DNA of 64,000 nt from JANXQG01 sp963780045 (GTDB lineage: Bacteria > Planctomycetota > Planctomycetia > Pirellulales > Thermoguttaceae). The stretch is taken from the NCBI GenBank assembly GCA_963780045.1, contig CAVZZZ010000001.1, forward strand, positions 62,001 through 126,000. The letters run 5' to 3'. This document shows, piece after piece, positions 60,809 through 64,000 of this stretch. The notes below the pieces were generated by a model. It worked only from the letters and a program-made list of their open reading frames with translations, made no database searches and had not been told where the DNA came from. The position numbers and the translations under genes were made by a program. Position 1 is the stretch's first letter. Each line of letters opens with the position of its first letter.

Positions 60809-63800
60809 TCATATTGGTTCTCGGTACTTAGAGCTTAGTAACCTTGTCGCTCCAGCGAGGCAGCATCGCCAGAGTGCTCGGCGCGAGCGTCGTTGTCGTT
60901 TCCGCCGACAGAATCGGAGTCCCGCGATCGCGCCTGCGGCCAACAAAGTCAGCGTTCCTGGTTCCGGCACGGGTGCAACGCTTGCGGCTGGTACGATCGT
61001 GCCAAAGGGCGAGGCGCCGTTGGCAAAGGCGCTGCCGACGAACAAGCTCGATCCGTCGGCAAGCGCCTCGCTGTTGGTCGCAATCAACGTGCCATTCGAA
61101 ACGGTCGTACCGCCGGAATAGGTGTTGGTACTGGCAAGCAGCAAGATTCCGCTGCCAATGTCGATCACGCTTCCGCTGCCGCTGACTGTGCTGGCGAACG
61201 TGTAGCCCGCGCCGGTGTCGCTGCGGTCGAAGACAAGGGCCGCATTGTCGATGACCGAGCTACTGGAGCTGATGCTGCCCGCCATGCCGCCCGTGCCCAA
61301 TTGCAGCGTGCCGCCGTCGATCGTCGTCGTTCCGGTGTAGGTGTTCGACCCGGTTAGGGCAAGAATGCCGTTTCCGGTCTCGGTCATGACGTCGCCGGTG
61401 CTGAGGTAGTCAAACAACGACGCGCTCACGAGCAGGTCGATGGGTGCGGTGCCGCGTTGCACGTTGAAAACAGGGCTAAAATTGGCGGCGATGTATCCGC
61501 CTTGGCTCGAAATCACATTCGTCGCCGAGGAGGCCAGCGAAGTAACCGAGGTTAGGCGGAAGCTTGCGCCGTTTGCGAAGCTGCCGTTGCCCGCGCCCAA
61601 GGCCCAAACGCCCCCATTGGACAAGGTGAGATACTTGACGTATTGGTACGCCGCGTTCGCCATGCCAAGAGTGCCGCCGTTGACCAGGAAATTCATGCCG
61701 TTGTTGTAGCCGATTTCGGCTTGGCCCGCGGTGTAGAACATTGCCCCGGGATTGACGGTAATCGCGCCGGACTGCGCGAGCACGCTGTTGCCGCTTCCCG
61801 GTCCGCCGGCGCTAAGGGCCAGCGTGCCGCCGTTGACAACGATGCCGCCGCTGAAGGTGTTATTGCCCTCAAGCGTCAACATTCCCGACCCGTTCAAGGT
61901 GAGCGAATAGCCGTTGCTGCCCGCCAAAGCCAAAGTGCCCGGCCCGTTCATCGTGAGCGAGTAACCGGACCCGCCATCGGAGATTGTCCCGCCAATGGTC
62001 AAAGCCCCCGTGCCCGCGATTGCAATCGCCGGCGAAGTACGGAGCGTGACCGCGCCGCTGCCGGTGTTCAGCGGATTGCTGCCGCGGAAGGCGAAGTTGC
62101 CGTTGATGGTTTGCGCGATGCTGCCTGCCAAAGTCATGGCGGCGCCGCTGGTGTTGTCCAGCGTGCCGCCGCCGATCGTCAGCGTGCCGCCGCCGAGCGC
62201 GGCGGAATTGCCCAGATTCAGCAGTCCGCCGCTAAAGTACGTGCTGCCGGCGTAGGAGTTGGCGTTGTTGATGGTCAGGGCGCCTGGCCCGTTGATGACC
62301 AACGAAGTACTGCCCCCAATGGAACCCGTCCCGCTGAGCGTATAGTTGGCGTTGGTATTGCTGAAGGTCACGCTGCCCGGCTGGACGGTGCCGCTCAGAG
62401 TGACCGTGTGCGCGGTGCCGGGAGTGTCGTTGAATGTTACATTGTCGCCGCTATAGAAAACGTCCGCCGTGCCGCCGGAGAGGTTGGTCCAGCTTCGCGA
62501 GACGCTGGTGTCCCAAGTTTGATTGCTGCCGCCCAGCCACTGAAGATTGGCATAGGCGCCAGTCATGGTGAGGTCCACGGACCCTCCCGAAGTGGAGAAA
62601 GCGTAAGTTACCCTAGGGCTGCTGATGACATAGGGGCCGACCAACGCCAGGTTGCCAGTGCCGCCACTCAGACCGCCATAAGTAAACAGGGTGTAGGTGC
62701 CGCTGGTCATGGGGCTGAGAAGCGCAATATCGACGGTATTGGCCAGAGTGAGCGTGCCGTTCATTGCGATCAGGTCGCCTGGCACATAATTCAGCGTGCC
62801 GCCGGTTAGTCCCAGGCCGCCGTTAGTGATGGTCACGGTGCCCGCGTTGCCCCCGGCCGCGTTCAGCGTGGCGTTTTGCAGCTTCAGCGTGCCGTTGATG
62901 TCGCCGTTGGTCGGATAGGTGTTGCCCGCGTTGAGTACGTTGCCGCCGAAGGTATAGCCGCCCGCGCCGTATGCGGATACGTCCAACACCGCGCCCGGAT
63001 CGATGGTCAATGCGCCGCTGCCCAGCGTGCCGGCGGGCCCCAACGCCAGCGTGCCGCTGGTGATTGTGGTGGGGCCGCTATAGGAATTGCTGCCGCCAAG
63101 GGTCAAGTACCCGCCGCTGACCAGGCTGCCGCGGCCGCCGTTGTCGCGGAGGGCACCGGCGAAGACGCCGCTGTTGGCGACCGTGAGCACGGTCCCGTTG
63201 AGATAGACGATGCCGTTGCTGCCGCCGTCCAGCGATGCAAGCGTCTGCGCCGGGCAGTTGAAATAAGTGCTGCCGCTGGCGACTAGCGCCGTGTTGGAGT
63301 TTAGAGTAACCGCGGAGGTTGCCGTTAATAGGGCGCCATTTGCGACATTGACGGCGGCGCTGCTGAGTGAGGCACTTGTGCCCAGGACCAGCGTTCCGGC
63401 CGTGACTACCGTCGCGCCCGTGTTGTACTGGCCGCCGGTGAGGATGAGCAGGCTGCCACTGTAAATGACGTTCCCCGAGCCGTTTATGCCGCCGGCGATG
63501 CTGCCGCCGCCGAGGTTGTACTGGAGAGCAGCGTTGTCATTGACCGAACCGGTGCCCAGCGCGTTGATATTGTTGACCTGGAGCGTGCCGCCGTTGATCG
63601 TCGTCCCGCCGCTATAGCCGTTGCTGGCCCCCAGGACCAGGGTGCCCGAGCCGGCCAGAGTGAGAGAGTAACCGTTTCCACCGTCGGAGACCGCCCCGCC
63701 GACTGTCAACGTATTGGCGTTGACGGTCACCGTGCGGTTTCCGCCGAACGTCACTGGATTGGCGCCCAGGCTCAGGCTTTCCGTGCCGTTGAAGGTGAAG

Positions 63801-64000
63801 TCGCCGCTCCAACTCTGGGAGAGGTTGTTGGGCAGCGTCATGGCCCCGGCGCTGCTGTTGTCCAGCGTTCCGCCGTTGATCGTCAGCGTTCCGCTAGCGA
63901 GCGCGGCCGAGTTGCCCAAATTCATAACCCCGCCGTTCAAGTACGTGCCGCCGCTGTACGTGTTGCTCGTGTTGATCGTCAGCGCGCCGGGGCCGTTCAT
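60809..64000 (-). CDS. Autotransporter-repeat surface protein with PEP-CTERM, 5' partial
   Basis: At least 1063 residues, running off the right edge. Repeated beta-strand units (LTINGGTLDNSSAGAMTLPN, GTLVLGASNGYSGGTTINGG, LTLGGSNSYSGPTTITSGTL) are autotransporter-associated beta-strand repeats with many GG, NxYSGGT motifs. The C-terminus VPEPGTLTLLAAGAIAGLRF and CRRKRQRR is a PEP-CTERM sorting signal (VPEP, helix, basic cluster). About 30 residues follow the basic cluster (LAGATRLLSSKYREPI), longer than normal; the stop may have been lost by a shift. Confidence 0.85.
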   Translation of the reverse strand: MNGPGALTINTSNTYSGGTYLNGGVMNLGNSAALASGTLTINGGTLDNSSAGAMTLPNNLSQSWSGDFTFNGTESLSLGANPVTFGGNRTVTVNANTLTVGGAVSDGGNGYSLTLAGSGTLVLGASNGYSGGTTINGGTLQVNNINALGTGSVNDNAALQYNLGGGSIAGGINGSGNVIYSGSLLILTGGQYNTGATVVTAGTLVLGTSASLSSAAVNVANGALLTATSAVTLNSNTALVASGSTYFNCPAQTLASLDGGSNGIVYLNGTVLTVANSGVFAGALRDNGGRGSLVSGGYLTLGGSNSYSGPTTITSGTLALGPAGTLGSGALTIDPGAVLDVSAYGAGGYTFGGNVLNAGNTYPTNGDINGTLKLQNATLNAAGGNAGTVTITNGGLGLTGGTLNYVPGDLIAMNGTLTLANTVDIALLSPMTSGTYTLFTYGGLSGGTGNLALVGPYVISSPRVTYAFSTSGGSVDLTMTGAYANLQWLGGSNQTWDTSVSRSWTNLSGGTADVFYSGDNVTFNDTPGTAHTVTLSGTVQPGSVTFSNTNANYTLSGTGSIGGSTSLVINGPGALTINNANSYAGSTYFSGGLLNLGNSAALGGGTLTIGGGTLDNTSGAAMTLAGSIAQTINGNFAFRGSNPLNTGSGAVTLRTSPAIAIAGTGALTIGGTISDGGSGYSLTMNGPGTLALAGSNGYSLTLNGSGMLTLEGNNTFSGGIVVNGGTLALSAGGPGSGNSVLAQSGAITVNPGAMFYTAGQAEIGYNNGMNFLVNGGTLGMANAAYQYVKYLTLSNGGVWALGAGNGSFANGASFRLTSVTSLASSATNVISSQGGYIAANFSPVFNVQRGTAPIDLLVSASLFDYLSTGDVMTETGNGILALTGSNTYTGTTTIDGGTLQLGTGGMAGSISSSSSVIDNAALVFDRSDTGAGYTFASTVSGSGSVIDIGSGILLLASTNTYSGGTTVSNGTLIATNSEALADGSSLFVGSAFANGASPFGTIVPAASVAPVPEPGTLTLLAAGAIAGLRFCRRKRQRRSRRALWRCCLAGATRLLSSKYREPI

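Overview
The window is GC-rich chromosomal DNA from a planctomycete, most likely of the Pirellulales. The evidence is a DUF1559 prepilin-type protein, a giant autotransporter-repeat protein with a PEP-CTERM tail, a complete Tad/Flp pilus locus, many lipoproteins, and several families of intergenic REP-like palindromes.

Layout. 0-4 kb: a corrinoid-linked methyl-transfer operon (RACo-type reductive activator, MetH-activation-like protein, homocysteine S-methyltransferase). 4-5.2 kb: small toxin/antitoxin- and immunity-like genes. 5.2-11.2 kb: DUF1611, GH20 hexosaminidase, Zn-ribbon/STAS protein, lipoprotein, class I aldolase. 11.3-14.7 kb: MazF-type toxin pair, a PD-(D/E)XK nuclease with an unknown partner, an HNH pair. 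14.7-18.8 kb: carbohydrate operon (TIM-barrel isomerase, glucuronate-isomerase-like enzyme, SIS isomerase, PfkB kinase). 18.85-27.69 kb: an 8.8-kb integrative element in tRNA-Gln, bounded by a 43-bp perfect direct repeat. It carries a tyrosine integrase, an excisionase-like protein, a primase-helicase, a recombinase-like protein, membrane/TPR cargo and a strongly structured non-coding left half. 28-34.3 kb: FHA-GAF-PP2C phosphatase, NtrC-type regulator, two more toxin-antitoxin pairs and a GIY-YIG protein. 34.3-39.2 kb: mutL, a fused aroD-aroE gene, a thioredoxin lipoprotein. 39.5-42.6 kb: gene remnants, a His-rich metal-binding protein, a TPR protein. 42.9-56.2 kb: the Tad pilus operon (flp, tadV, tadE, cpaB, tadG, cpaE, tadA, tadB, tadC, DUF192, cpaC, lipoprotein, tadD). 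56.7-58.5 kb: a sigma-like regulator with lipoprotein and DUF4230 genes. 59.6-64 kb: surface proteins.

More than twenty reading frames, including housekeeping genes such as mutL and aroDE, are broken by single-base indels although the encoded homology continues in the next frame. Several sit in G or A runs. This looks more like consensus error in the assembly than mass pseudogenisation, so broken genes are annotated across their full extent as CDS and the shift position is given. The least ordinary biology is the tRNA-Gln island with its structured RNA-like hairpins and repeats, the PD-(D/E)XK/partner pair, and REP-like elements that begin at or within a few bases of stop codons and in one case lie in frame inside mutL.
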